64,000 bases of DNA from QANA01 sp963665505 (GTDB lineage Bacteria; Bacillota; Clostridia; Christensenellales; Christensenellaceae), in assembly GCA_963665505.1 (NCBI GenBank), contig OY762275.1, positions 1,240,001 through 1,304,000 of the forward strand, read 5' to 3'. The notes under the pieces are model-generated. The model made no database searches and was not told where the DNA came from. It was given only the letters and a program-made list of their open reading frames with translations. Made by a program: the position numbers and the translations under genes. This document shows positions 25,899 through 33,656 of the stretch, in pieces; the first letter of the stretch is position 1, and each line of letters begins with the position of its first letter.

Positions 25899-26317
25899 AT
25901 ATCGACAGTATTACTTCCGGCATTGTTTTGGACCATATCAAGGCAGGTAAAAGCATGGAGATCTATCAGTTCCTGCATTTGGACAAGCTGAATTGCAGCG
26001 TTGCCATCATCAAGAATGTAAAAAGTACAAAAATGGGCAGAAAAGATATCATCAAGATCGACGACGAGATCGAGGTGAATCTGGACGTCCTGGGCTACAT
26101 TGATCCCGGCATCACGATCAATATCATCAGGAACGAGAAGGTCATCGAAAAGAAAAAATTGAAACTGCCCAGGAAACTCGTCAATGTGATCCAATGCAAG
26201 AATCCCAGGTGCATCACTTCGATGGGGAATGAGATCGACCAGATTTTTGTCCTCTCCGACGAGAAGAAAGGGATTTACCGCTGCCTGTATTGCGAAACGG
26301 CAAGTTCGCCCAGGTAA
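25895..26317 (+). CDS. pyrI: Aspartate carbamoyltransferase, regulatory subunit
   Basis: Allosteric, zinc-binding chain that makes ATCase sensitive to CTP and ATP. The 140-aa protein has an N-terminal nucleotide-binding half (ITSGIVLDHIKAGKSMEIY) and a C-terminal zinc domain with CKNPRC and YRCLYC. It is encoded separately from pyrB, unlike PyrB-only Bacillus operons, so this organism is predicted to control ATCase allosterically; this may explain the absence of a PyrR attenuator. Confidence 0.95.
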   Translation: MNIDSITSGIVLDHIKAGKSMEIYQFLHLDKLNCSVAIIKNVKSTKMGRKDIIKIDDEIEVNLDVLGYIDPGITINIIRNEKVIEKKKLKLPRKLVNVIQCKNPRCITSMGNEIDQIFVLSDEKKGIYRCLYCETASSPR

Positions 26318-26356
26318 CGCTCTTAACTATTCTGCCCATCGGGCAATTCTCATATA

Positions 26357-26390
26357 AAAAACAGCAGGGAAAGCTTTCCTTGCTGTTTTT
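26357..26390. terminator. Bidirectional terminator between pyrI and the uracil permease
   Basis: 16-bp stem (26357-26372 with 26375-26390), core ACAGCAGGGAAAG, with A and T runs on the two sides giving T tracts on both strands. Confidence 0.9.
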
Positions 26391-26412
26391 ACTTTTTTAT
26401 TTTGCCTGTCTT

Positions 26413-27831
26413 TTATGCTTCCGATTCGTCTTTTTGCTCAACTTTTTTCTTTTTGCCGCCGATACTGAGCAACAGGTTCAAAATGATCCCAAATACTGCG
26501 GCGCCGGCAACGCACGGAATGCTGCTGCCGAACAGGAAGGGGATGTTCCCGCTTTGATCAAACCCGTATTTGCCGCCGATCCCTATGATCATGATAGAAG
26601 CGATAACGGCAATATTCTTTGCGCTGAACATATCCGCCTTTTTTTCGATCATGATGGCAATGCCCTGGGCTGCGATCGCGCCGAACAGGAAGATCTCAAG
26701 CCCGCCGATGACGGAGAAGGGAATGGCGTAAATCGCGTTTACAAGGGGGGTAAAACAGGCCAAAAGCATGGCGATGATAGAGGCGACGATCAAAACCGGA
26801 ATGGAGAACACTTTCGTGATCGCCATCGTGCTGATGTTCTCGCCGTAATTTGTGCCGGCAGGGCCGCCTACGAAACCGGAGATCATATCCCCGATACCAT
26901 CGCCGATCAGGTTGATATCCAGCTTGTCTGCCAGATTATATTTTTTGTCGGATTTCTTCTTGGCGGCAAGGTCGTTCACATAAATATCCAGCTGGTAGAT
27001 ATGTGCAGTGGATTCGGGTATTGTCGCGATTGCGATCGGCATGATCGCCGCAACTGCCTGCCAGGAAGCCTTGGGCAGCGTGAAAATCGGCAGGGAGAAA
27101 ACGCCGGAGCTCGCGGTCTCGGGCAACACACGGAAGAGGTCTATCCCGGTCACTGCCCTTATGATCAGGGCGGTTATGCAACCAAGCGCAGGCCCGAAGA
27201 TGAGAGGAAGCTGTCCCAAAAAGCCTTTCAGATAAACGGAGAATAGTATGGTGGAGAGCAACGTCACAAGCGCACAGACCCATGCGAGGTTGTTCGCAAG
27301 GCTTATCTGCGATTCCGTAATACTCATCGTACCCGCCGCATCTATCGCGATAGAAGAAGCATCGCTCATCGCATTCGCGGAAAGAGTAAGGCCGATCACC
27401 ATGGCAATGGGACCCGTGATGGTCGGGGGCAATATCTTTTCGATGATATCACGGCCTGCCCATTTTACAAGTAATCCGGCTGCGATTGAAACAAAGCCGG
27501 ACATGATGATCCCAAACTGGGCATATGATATTTTTGTGTTCAGGTCTAATCCCGCCATAGAATCCGCGGCCATCAGACCAATGATCGCCGACAAATAGGA
27601 AAAGCTGGACCCGTAATAGAGAGGAATTTTCCTTCCGGTGATAAAGATAAAACAGAGAGTCGCTAAGCCGCTGGCAAAAATAGTAGTGGAAATGTGAAAG
27701 CCTGTGATAATTGCTACGGTGACGGTAGCAGGGAACATTACAATGACTTGCTGGATCGCATACAGCAGCAGTTTCATAAACGGCGGCCGTTCATCTGGTA
27801 AATATCCCATGGATTGATTTTTCGTGGACAT
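26413..27831 (-). CDS. NCS2-family uracil (or xanthine) permease
   Basis: The 472-aa protein has about 12-14 membrane segments and the NCS2 motifs: QQVIVMFPATVTVA near the N-terminus, the PESTAHIYQLD helix with the conserved Glu, and GGPAGTNYGENIST, the family signature. It ends in a Lys/Glu-rich tail. NCS2 proteins are proton symporters for uracil, xanthine or uric acid. The convergent pyrimidine operon favours uracil (UraA/PyrP), but the sequence alone does not settle it. ATG with SD AAGGAGAAGGAG on the minus strand. Confidence 0.88.
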   Translation of the reverse strand: MSTKNQSMGYLPDERPPFMKLLLYAIQQVIVMFPATVTVAIITGFHISTTIFASGLATLCFIFITGRKIPLYYGSSFSYLSAIIGLMAADSMAGLDLNTKISYAQFGIIMSGFVSIAAGLLVKWAGRDIIEKILPPTITGPIAMVIGLTLSANAMSDASSIAIDAAGTMSITESQISLANNLAWVCALVTLLSTILFSVYLKGFLGQLPLIFGPALGCITALIIRAVTGIDLFRVLPETASSGVFSLPIFTLPKASWQAVAAIMPIAIATIPESTAHIYQLDIYVNDLAAKKKSDKKYNLADKLDINLIGDGIGDMISGFVGGPAGTNYGENISTMAITKVFSIPVLIVASIIAMLLACFTPLVNAIYAIPFSVIGGLEIFLFGAIAAQGIAIMIEKKADMFSAKNIAVIASIMIIGIGGKYGFDQSGNIPFLFGSSIPCVAGAAVFGIILNLLLSIGGKKKKVEQKDESEA

Positions 27832-28144
27832 TCTCCTTCTCCTTTTTTTGTAGTGCTTAATGTGCTTTTCAGCACAAAATGCCTATTTCATTGCAGGGAA
27901 AAACTCCCCCATAAAAATCCCGCGCATAAATTGTCGGGGAATTGTGCGTACCTTATGGTGATTTACACTTGCAAAACACAGGCAAAAAACGAAAACAATA
28001 TCTATAAAATAATAAGAATAAGGATTTAATTTAAATACGGTTTTTTTAACCTTTCCAAAATACTATACAATGCCGGCGTGTTTTTGTAAATAGTTTTTTA
28101 AACAAATCATGAATATTCTTTGAATTTTTATCTTTTTTCCCCAT
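27832..28144 (-). other. Upstream region of the permease gene, no gene seen
   Basis: No open reading frame on either strand looks coding. On the minus strand there is a GTGCT-GAAA-AGCAC hairpin (27875-27862) before the SD, and a G/C-rich segment (about 27900-27955) with several short pairings in what should be the mRNA leader. It matches no purine, PRPP or PyrR element that I know. The rest is AT-rich and probably holds the promoter. Confidence 0.4.
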
Positions 28145-28173
28145 AAAAAAAACACAGGGGCTTGCCCCTGTGT
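28145..28173 (-). terminator. Terminator of the DUF3842 gene
   Basis: Perfect 10-bp stem ACACAGGGGC/GCCCCTGTGT (28152-28161 with 28164-28173); on the minus strand it is followed by a run of T (28151-28145). Confidence 0.88.
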
Positions 28174-28182
28174 CTATCGTTC

Positions 28183-28620
28183 TCATTCGCTTAGAGTCCC
28201 ATTGAGGAAGGCAAACACCTGCTCAACGGCGAGCCGGATAAATTCCGCAAGGCTTTTTTCCTGCACACCCACCACCATAATGTTACATCTATTCACAGGT
28301 ATCAGGATCTTGAGCGCAGGAGAAGCAGCAATCGCCCGCGCCATCGCGGGGGTGATTTCTCCCAACAGGGAGTTGGCAACAAGAATACCCACGGGGCCGA
28401 CGATCAGGTCCGCATCCGCAGCGTTATATAACACAGGGTTTTCTCCGGTCGCGCCCTGCTCGGCGCCTGCTTTCAACATGGTGGAAGTGGCGATACTGTT
28501 GGTCCCTATCGCGATCAGCAGCAACGCGGGCGTCTTCATTTTTATCTGTTCCACGAGCATACGTCCGATGCGCCCACCCTGGCCATCGACAATAAGGATT
28601 TTTTTATTTTGTTTTACCAT
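28183..28620 (-). CDS. DUF3842 family protein
   Basis: A 145-aa protein of unknown function. Visible features are an N-terminal nucleotide-binding-like strand-loop (ILIVDGQGGRIGRMLVEQ, about 9-26), a IGTNSIATSTMLKAGA segment and a middle ADLIVGPVGILVANS strand. It resembles the DUF3842 family of Clostridia. No SD precedes the ATG. A good promoter ends so close to the start codon that the transcript should be leaderless or nearly so. Stand-alone gene, divergent from the microgene pair to its right. Confidence 0.82.
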   Translation of the reverse strand: MVKQNKKILIVDGQGGRIGRMLVEQIKMKTPALLLIAIGTNSIATSTMLKAGAEQGATGENPVLYNAADADLIVGPVGILVANSLLGEITPAMARAIAASPALKILIPVNRCNIMVVGVQEKSLAEFIRLAVEQVFAFLNGTLSE

Positions 28621-28629
28621 ACTGAAAAA

Positions 28630-28658
28630 AACATAGCATTTTTACAAAAAATTGTCAA
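28630..28658 (-). promoter_or_regulatory. Promoter of DUF3842, predicted to give a near-leaderless mRNA
   Basis: On the minus strand: consensus TTGACA (28658-28653), 17 bases, TATGTT (28635-28630). The start should fall near 28623, only about three bases before the ATG at 28620. Confidence 0.7.
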
Positions 28659-28745
28659 ATCTGAAATAGATGCGCCATATAAAAACCCAAGAACGATCCG
28701 ATACGTTCCGGTTTCCATTTATCTGTCATTACCCCGCTTCTTTTT

Positions 28746-28774
28746 CCATATATTTTATTTAAGGAACATAGCAT
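28746..28774 (+). promoter_or_regulatory. Candidate SigE-type sporulation promoter
   Basis: CCATATA (28746-28752), 14 bases, CATAGCAT (28767-28774), compared with the SigE pattern KMATATT-N14-CATACAMT. It has no convincing SigA alternative and lies 52 bases before the microgene pair that includes spoVM, which is SigE-controlled in Bacillus. Confidence 0.5.
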
Positions 28775-28826
28775 GCACAAACTGCGTAGTATGCATTAGA
28801 GAAAGCCTGCTTTAGGGGAGTCATGT

Positions 28827-28979
28827 ATGAGAAGATGGAATGCGGGGAAAATCCTGGGATGTGTATTTTTACTGGCGGGGCTCCTCATTTTACTTATTTT
28901 TCTGCCTTGCTGGGTGTGGTTTGTGCTGGCCGGGATCGTTTTGATGGTTTTGGGGATTTTGTTGTTCAGAAAATGCTGA
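28827..28979 (+). CDS. 50-aa hydrophobic hairpin protein upstream of spoVM
   Basis: A short gene not recognised by family. ATG at 28827 with SD AGGGGAG (28814-28820, spacing 6). The product starts MRRWNAGKI and has two hydrophobic stretches, about 9-26 and 30-47, split by P-C-W at 27-29, and ends in FRKC. It would form a membrane helical hairpin. It lies 19 bases before spoVM and must be co-transcribed with it, so a role in the spore membrane or coat assembly is a fair guess but unproved. An overlapping 65-codon frame from 28823 lacks these features. Confidence 0.7.
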   Translation: MRRWNAGKILGCVFLLAGLLILLIFLPCWVWFVLAGIVLMVLGILLFRKC

Positions 28980-28998
28980 AAAAAAGGGAGGAGGAAAT

Positions 28999-29067
28999 AT
29001 GTTTAAAGTCTATTGCATAAAACCGCCCAGATTCATTCGGGCGATCCTGAGATTTTTCTTTCGGTAA
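28999..29067 (+). CDS. spoVM: Stage V sporulation protein SpoVM (22 aa)
   Basis: A 22-codon gene. In Bacillus the 26-aa SpoVM is an amphipathic helix that senses the curved forespore membrane and anchors SpoIVA, starting the coat. This product reads MFKVYCIKPPRF..., matching the Y-x-IK-x-P-(K/R)-F core of SpoVM, followed by an amphipathic, Arg-containing helix (13-22). Pro10 corresponds to the Pro9 known to matter in Bacillus. The SD AGGGAGGAGG (28985-28994) is very strong. Position is decisive: spoVM directly precedes a divergently oriented rpmB, then yloU-yloV-recG, as in Bacillus. Slightly shorter at the C-terminus than Bacillus SpoVM. Confidence 0.85.
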   Translation: MFKVYCIKPPRFIRAILRFFFR

Positions 29068-29091
29068 GCAATAAAAAATAAATAGTATACA

Positions 29092-29128
29092 ATAAAATAC
29101 GGCTGTAGTGTCTACAGCCGTATTTTAT
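29092..29128. terminator. Bidirectional terminator between spoVM and rpmB
   Basis: 17-bp stem (29092-29108 with 29112-29128), core ACGGCTGTAG/CTACAGCCGT, loop TGT, AT-rich flanks giving T tracts both ways. Confidence 0.88.
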
Positions 29129-29155
29129 ATGCTGTTATTGCATGAACGAACTTTC

Positions 29156-29350
29156 TTATATCGAACGCTGCACTTTCCCGGAACGCAAGCAACGGGTACA
29201 AACGTACATCTTCTTTTTCGTACCGTTTTGATCGATGACACTGACCCTTTGTACATTTGGAGCCCATTTTCTCTTTGTCTTTTTATTGGAGTGGGAAACG
29301 TTGTTTCCGGAAACAACCCCTTTATGGCAAATTTCGCAGTATTTGGCCAT
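29156..29350 (-). CDS. rpmB: 50S ribosomal protein L28
   Basis: The 64-aa protein starts MAKYCEICHKGVVSGNNVSHSN, with KTKRKWAPN in the middle and CTRCLRSGKV near the end. It carries two CxxC pairs (CEIC, CTRC), so it is the zinc-binding form of L28 rather than the zinc-free copy. ATG start with a GGAGGTGTGAG SD region on the minus strand. It is divergent from yloU, as in Bacillus. Confidence 0.97.
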   Translation of the reverse strand: MAKYCEICHKGVVSGNNVSHSNKKTKRKWAPNVQRVSVIDQNGTKKKMYVCTRCLRSGKVQRSI

Positions 29351-29464
29351 TTCTCACACCTCCTCCGTATTTTTCTTTTTTTGCAACAGACAACATTTTA
29401 TCATGCATACAGGCGAAATGCAAGGGATTTTCCTATCGCAGAGCATGAAAATTAGTTAATTTGC

Positions 29465-29494
29465 TTGAAATTTGGGCGGGATATAAGATATAAT
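29465..29494 (+). promoter_or_regulatory. Promoter of the yloU-yloV operon
   Basis: TTGAAA (29465-29470), 18 bases, TATAAT (29489-29494). Confidence 0.7.
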
Positions 29495-29529
29495 CAGAGC
29501 AGAAAACAATGACAAAAGGAGGATGTGTC

Positions 29530-29889
29530 GTGAGCGCTGTATTGGAAAATAAACTTGGAAGCATCACTTATACAGACGATTACATTGGTTCTCTTGTTGG
29601 TCTTACAGCAACGGAGTGCTATGGGGTAGTGGGCATGGCCTCTCAGAAAGTCACGGATGGGATTGTCGAATTGCTCGGCAGAGACAATTTAAAGCGTGGT
29701 GTCAAAATTCATACAGATGATTCACACTCTCTTCGGATAGACCTTTTTATCATTGTGCAATATGGTGTATCCATAACGGCTATGGCAAACAGCATCATTG
29801 AGACCGTTAAATATTCTATTGAACGTGCCACAGGTCTGCTTGTACATGGTGTTAACGTAATTGTCAGTGGTATAAGAGTGCAAAAATAG
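29530..29889 (+). CDS. Asp23/Gls24-family envelope stress protein (YloU)
   Basis: A 119-aa protein of the Asp23/Gls24 family. Motifs are LGSITYTDDYIGSLVGLTATECYGVVGMA, the conserved N-terminal part, and the INIFIIVQYG-like strand LRIDLFIIVQYGVSI. Asp23 in Staphylococcus lies under the membrane and affects cell-envelope homeostasis. I start at the GTG at 29530, seven bases after SD AAAGGAGG; the in-frame ATG at 29509 would place the SD inside the gene. It precedes yloV by 19 bases. Confidence 0.9.
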   Translation: MSAVLENKLGSITYTDDYIGSLVGLTATECYGVVGMASQKVTDGIVELLGRDNLKRGVKIHTDDSHSLRIDLFIIVQYGVSITAMANSIIETVKYSIERATGLLVHGVNVIVSGIRVQK

Positions 29890-29908
29890 TGTTTGAGGAG
29901 GATGTGTT

Positions 29909-31549
29909 TTGACAGACTTTCGTATAGGGGCTGAGCTCTTCAAAGACATGATGATTTCGGCCGCCAATTATTTGGAACATAATAAAAAATTAATCAATGA
30001 TCTGAATGTGTTTCCCGTACCGGATGGTGATACGGGAACAAATATGCTGCTGACAATTGTTTCCGCCGTAAAAGAAATCACATCCATAGACATAGAAAAA
30101 ACGGATAAAATAGGCATATTGATGCAGGCGATAAGCGACGGGGCCCTGAAAGGCGCAAGAGGGAATTCTGGCGTCATTCTTTCCCAGTTGTTCAGAGGGT
30201 TTGCCAAAAGTGTCCCTCCGGATACGGAAGAACTTTCCGCTGCAGATTTTGCCCTGGCGATGGAACAAGGCGCACAAACGGCGTATAAGGCCGTGATGAA
30301 ACCTAAGGAAGGAACGATCCTGACCGTTGCCCGCAGCATGGCGGAAGAAGCGCGGCGGCAAGCCGATAGCGGTGCAGATGTTTTCGCACTGATGAACGGT
30401 GTGATAGAAAAAGGGCAGAGTACGCTGAAAAAAACGCCCGAATTGCTGGCGGTATTGCGCGAAGCAGGCGTTGTAGATGCCGGGGGCGCCGGATTGCTGG
30501 TGATCTACAAAGGATTCAAAATGGCTTTGGACGGAGAAGAAGTAACCGACGACCTTGATCTCGCCGCCCCTGCCAGCTTACCTGCGGCCGCGATGACGAA
30601 TATCAGTACCGCAAATATCGAATTCCAGTATTGTACGGAATTTTTCATCACCAACCTGATAAACGGAGTCACGGAAGAAACAATCGATAAACTGCGCGAT
30701 AAACTTTCCCGTATAGGAGACAGCCTTGTTGTAGTCGGGGACAGCGCGCTTATCAAAGTGCACGTACATACAAATATGCCCGGCAAGGCGCTCCAATATG
30801 CAACGCGCCTGGGAGAACTCTCCCGTGTCAAGATCGACAATATGAAAGAACAGCACAATTCAATCACCGGATTGTCTCCTGCGCGTCCTAAAAAACCTAT
30901 CTCTATCGTTGCGGTCTGTGCAGGAGAAGGGCTTGCCAATATATTCCGAGATTACAGAGTGGACGAATTGATTGCCGGCGGCCAATCTATGAACCCAAGT
31001 ACGGAAGATATCAAGAAAGCCATTGAAAATGCCCCTTCCGATCACGTGATCGTACTGCCCAACAACAAGAACATCATACTGGCCGCAGAACAGGCGGGGA
31101 AGCTCGTCGATAAAGACGTCCATGTCCTGCCCACAAAATCTTTCCCGCAAGGGTTAAGCACCGTGCTGATGTACAACGAAGGCTCTTCTCTCGAAGAAAA
31201 TCTGAAAGAGATGACCTCCGCTCTGGATAAAGTAAAGTCGGCCTGCGTTACCCGCGCTATCCGGGATAGCCGCACAAACGGTTTTGTAATAAAAGAAGGC
31301 GAATATATAGCGATCCTGGAAGATGACATCGTCTCGCATGGGACGGACATAACCGTGCTTACCAAAGACCTGATGAAAAAAATGGTCGATGATGAAGATG
31401 CCGTCATCACGCTGTACTATGGCCAAGGGATTGCCGAAGAAGACGCCCGTGCCCTGGCTGATGAGATCGGCCGTCTGTACAAAGACCTGGATATGGAAGT
31501 GTATAACGGCGGCCAGCCAATTTACGATTATATACTTTCGGTGGAATGA
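29909..31549 (+). CDS. DAK2-domain fatty acid kinase subunit (FakA/YloV)
   Basis: FakA phosphorylates fatty acids held by a FakB partner, so that they enter phospholipid synthesis. The 546-aa protein starts with a DhaL-type kinase domain (about 1-200) with NDLNVFPVPDGDTGTNM and GARGNSGVILSQLFRGF, followed by the middle domain and the C-terminal DegV-like region. TTG at 29909 behind GAGGAGGATG. A FakB gene is not in this window. The yloU-yloV-recG order is conserved with Bacillus, which supports the call. Confidence 0.93.
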   Translation: MTDFRIGAELFKDMMISAANYLEHNKKLINDLNVFPVPDGDTGTNMLLTIVSAVKEITSIDIEKTDKIGILMQAISDGALKGARGNSGVILSQLFRGFAKSVPPDTEELSAADFALAMEQGAQTAYKAVMKPKEGTILTVARSMAEEARRQADSGADVFALMNGVIEKGQSTLKKTPELLAVLREAGVVDAGGAGLLVIYKGFKMALDGEEVTDDLDLAAPASLPAAAMTNISTANIEFQYCTEFFITNLINGVTEETIDKLRDKLSRIGDSLVVVGDSALIKVHVHTNMPGKALQYATRLGELSRVKIDNMKEQHNSITGLSPARPKKPISIVAVCAGEGLANIFRDYRVDELIAGGQSMNPSTEDIKKAIENAPSDHVIVLPNNKNIILAAEQAGKLVDKDVHVLPTKSFPQGLSTVLMYNEGSSLEENLKEMTSALDKVKSACVTRAIRDSRTNGFVIKEGEYIAILEDDIVSHGTDITVLTKDLMKKMVDDEDAVITLYYGQGIAEEDARALADEIGRLYKDLDMEVYNGGQPIYDYILSVE

Positions 31550-31565
31550 TTGTACCAGATATAAG

Positions 31566-31589
31566 AAAGCGGGCGATAGGCCCGCTTTT
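31566..31589 (+). terminator. Terminator between yloV and recG
   Basis: Perfect stem AAAGCGGGC/GCCCGCTTT (31566-31574 with 31580-31588), then TTTTG. RecG may depend on readthrough or a promoter within yloV. Confidence 0.75.
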
Positions 31590-31630
31590 GCTGTTATAGG
31601 AGAAATTTGTCGAAAAAAGGAGACAACTAC

Positions 31631-33634
31631 ATGGAAGGCGACGCCAACGTCACACAGCTCGGCGGCGTGGGAACAAAAACGGCTAAATCTCTGGAAAAAC
31701 TGAACATATTTACCGTTGAGGACCTGCTTTTCCACTTGCCGGCCTACTACAAAGATCTGCGCAAAACCGTCCCGCTTGCTCATATCGAAAACAAAGAAGA
31801 TACCGCCGCCGTCATCCGTGCTTCCGTGACCACCCCGCCGCGATGGATCAAACGGATGGGCAAATTCAGCGTGTTCACATTCGAAGTGGCCGACGGTACG
31901 GGCGTATTGGACATCAACCTGTTCAATTTGCCTTTTTTGTTCGGCAAATATAAGCCCGGACAGTCCTTTCTGTTTTTTGGGAAAATTAAATTGTTCCGGG
32001 AAAGACCGCAGATGGACAACCCGGAAATTTTCCCCGTCGAGAAACCGCCCGGTATTTTAGCGTATTATCCTTTGACGGCAGGCATCACGCAGCGGAAGAT
32101 GCGCCTCATGATGAAAAATGCGCTTGCGGCCCTGGAAGAGCAGCCGGCATATTCCTCTGCTTTCTGCCGCACCGTCCCGATACAAACCGATAAAACGGAT
32201 TTCAGGATGCTGCATCTCCCTGCGGATGAAGAAGAGCCTTTGACCGCGCGCAAAAGCCTCGTTTGGAAAGAACTATTATTGTTCAATCGGATGATCGATC
32301 TGTCCGGGCACGATAAGAAAGAACGGGAACCTCTTCCTATCCCGGAAAATGCGGTCGAAGCATACATAGGAAAGCTGCCTTTCACTTGTACGGGGGCACA
32401 ACTGCGAAGCATACAGGAGATCGCCCGCGATCTTTCCCGGCCTTTCCCTGCGAACCGGCTGGTGCAGGGGGATGTGGGGTCGGGGAAAACGGCCGTCGCG
32501 CTGTTCGCTGCCTTTGCTGTATCCTTATTGGGGGCGCAGAGCATCATCATGGCCCCGACCGAACTGCTGGCGGAACAGCATTTTGCCTTTGCCCAGGAAA
32601 TATTCGGGCCGGGCGCAGCTTTGCTCACCGGTTCCACCGGAAAAAAGGAACGCGGCTATATCGCGGCAGGGTTGGCGGACGGAAGCATACAAGTCCTCAT
32701 CAGCACCCATGCCGTCCTATATGCGCCCTATCCATTCAAAAACCTGCAGGTCCTGATCATCGACGAACAACACAGGTTCGGCGTACTGCAGCGGTCGCTT
32801 CTTGTGCGTAAAAACCCGACGGTACACTCCATCATCTTATCGGCCACTCCGATCCCGCGCTCGTTGGCGATCGTTTTATATGGAAAAGCCGATATCTCTA
32901 TATTGGACGAAATGCCGCCCGGGCGTCTGCCGGTCAAAACTTTCCTTGTAGGCCCAAACAAACGGCCCGATATGTACGACTGGATCTTCGCGCAGGTAAG
33001 AAAAGGGGAGAAGGCCTATATCATTTGTCCGCTGTTGGAGCCTTCGGAAGGCCTGCCTTATCTTTCAGTGACGGAACTATACGCGGAATTATCCGCGCGC
33101 TTTAAAGACACGCCGATGGAAGTATTGCATGGGAAATTGCCCTCTAAAACAAAACAGGGGATCATCCAGCGTTTTCGCAGCGGGGAAACGCCCGTCCTTA
33201 TTTCGACTACGGTCGTGGAAGTAGGCGTAGACGTATCCGATGCGACGATCGTCGCGGTGGAAAATGCGGACGCCTTCGGCCTTTCGCAATTGCACCAGAT
33301 CCGGGGGCGGGTAGGCAGAGGCAAAAAAGAATCCTACTGTTATTTTTTGACAAATGGCAGCAGTCTGGAACGGCTGAAAATATTGAAAGACTGTTCCGAT
33401 GGATTTGAAATCGCAAAAAAAGACCTGCAATTCCGGGGCGCGGGGGAGTTCTTCGGTACACGCCAGCACGGAGAAACCACTTTCAGGGTCGCCGATATCG
33501 TCCAAGACGCGGATATCTTCCTCCAGGTCAGAACAAATATCGACCAAATGCAACAAAAATTCCCCCGGGATTACCGTCTGCTGACGGCTCTTGCCCGGGA
33601 GAATGCAAAGAAAGGCAGATACCTATCCGTATAG
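31631..33634 (+). CDS. recG: ATP-dependent DNA helicase RecG
   Basis: Branch-migrating helicase that rescues stalled forks and resolves recombination intermediates. The 667-aa product has an N-terminal wedge/OB domain (LGGVGTKTAKSLEKLNI helix-hairpin region) and SF2 motifs: GDVGSGKTAVA, APTELLAEQH, DEQHRFG, SATPIPRSLA, HGKLPSKTK and QLHQIRGRVGRG. I choose the ATG at 31631 with SD AAAAGGAGA; the in-frame TTG at 31607 with SD ATAGGAGA is possible and adds eight residues. End of the spoVM-recG block. Confidence 0.97.
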   Translation: MEGDANVTQLGGVGTKTAKSLEKLNIFTVEDLLFHLPAYYKDLRKTVPLAHIENKEDTAAVIRASVTTPPRWIKRMGKFSVFTFEVADGTGVLDINLFNLPFLFGKYKPGQSFLFFGKIKLFRERPQMDNPEIFPVEKPPGILAYYPLTAGITQRKMRLMMKNALAALEEQPAYSSAFCRTVPIQTDKTDFRMLHLPADEEEPLTARKSLVWKELLLFNRMIDLSGHDKKEREPLPIPENAVEAYIGKLPFTCTGAQLRSIQEIARDLSRPFPANRLVQGDVGSGKTAVALFAAFAVSLLGAQSIIMAPTELLAEQHFAFAQEIFGPGAALLTGSTGKKERGYIAAGLADGSIQVLISTHAVLYAPYPFKNLQVLIIDEQHRFGVLQRSLLVRKNPTVHSIILSATPIPRSLAIVLYGKADISILDEMPPGRLPVKTFLVGPNKRPDMYDWIFAQVRKGEKAYIICPLLEPSEGLPYLSVTELYAELSARFKDTPMEVLHGKLPSKTKQGIIQRFRSGETPVLISTTVVEVGVDVSDATIVAVENADAFGLSQLHQIRGRVGRGKKESYCYFLTNGSSLERLKILKDCSDGFEIAKKDLQFRGAGEFFGTRQHGETTFRVADIVQDADIFLQVRTNIDQMQQKFPRDYRLLTALARENAKKGRYLSV

Positions 33635-33656
33635 AACAAGGAAAAAAGCTGAGATA

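Noticed and set aside
26290..27246. Long plus-strand frame (about 318 codons) opposite the permease
   Set aside because: It is the antisense of a certain NCS2 permease gene, has odd Asp/His/Gly-rich composition and no ribosome site.
27832..28144. Purine, PRPP or PyrR-type element upstream of the NCS2 permease
   Set aside because: Read on the minus strand, none of the conserved loops is present, only short G/C pairings.
28823..29020. 65-codon frame overlapping the spoVM region
   Set aside because: It runs across the stop of the 50-aa membrane gene and the start of spoVM in another frame, has poor SD spacing and no protein-like pattern.
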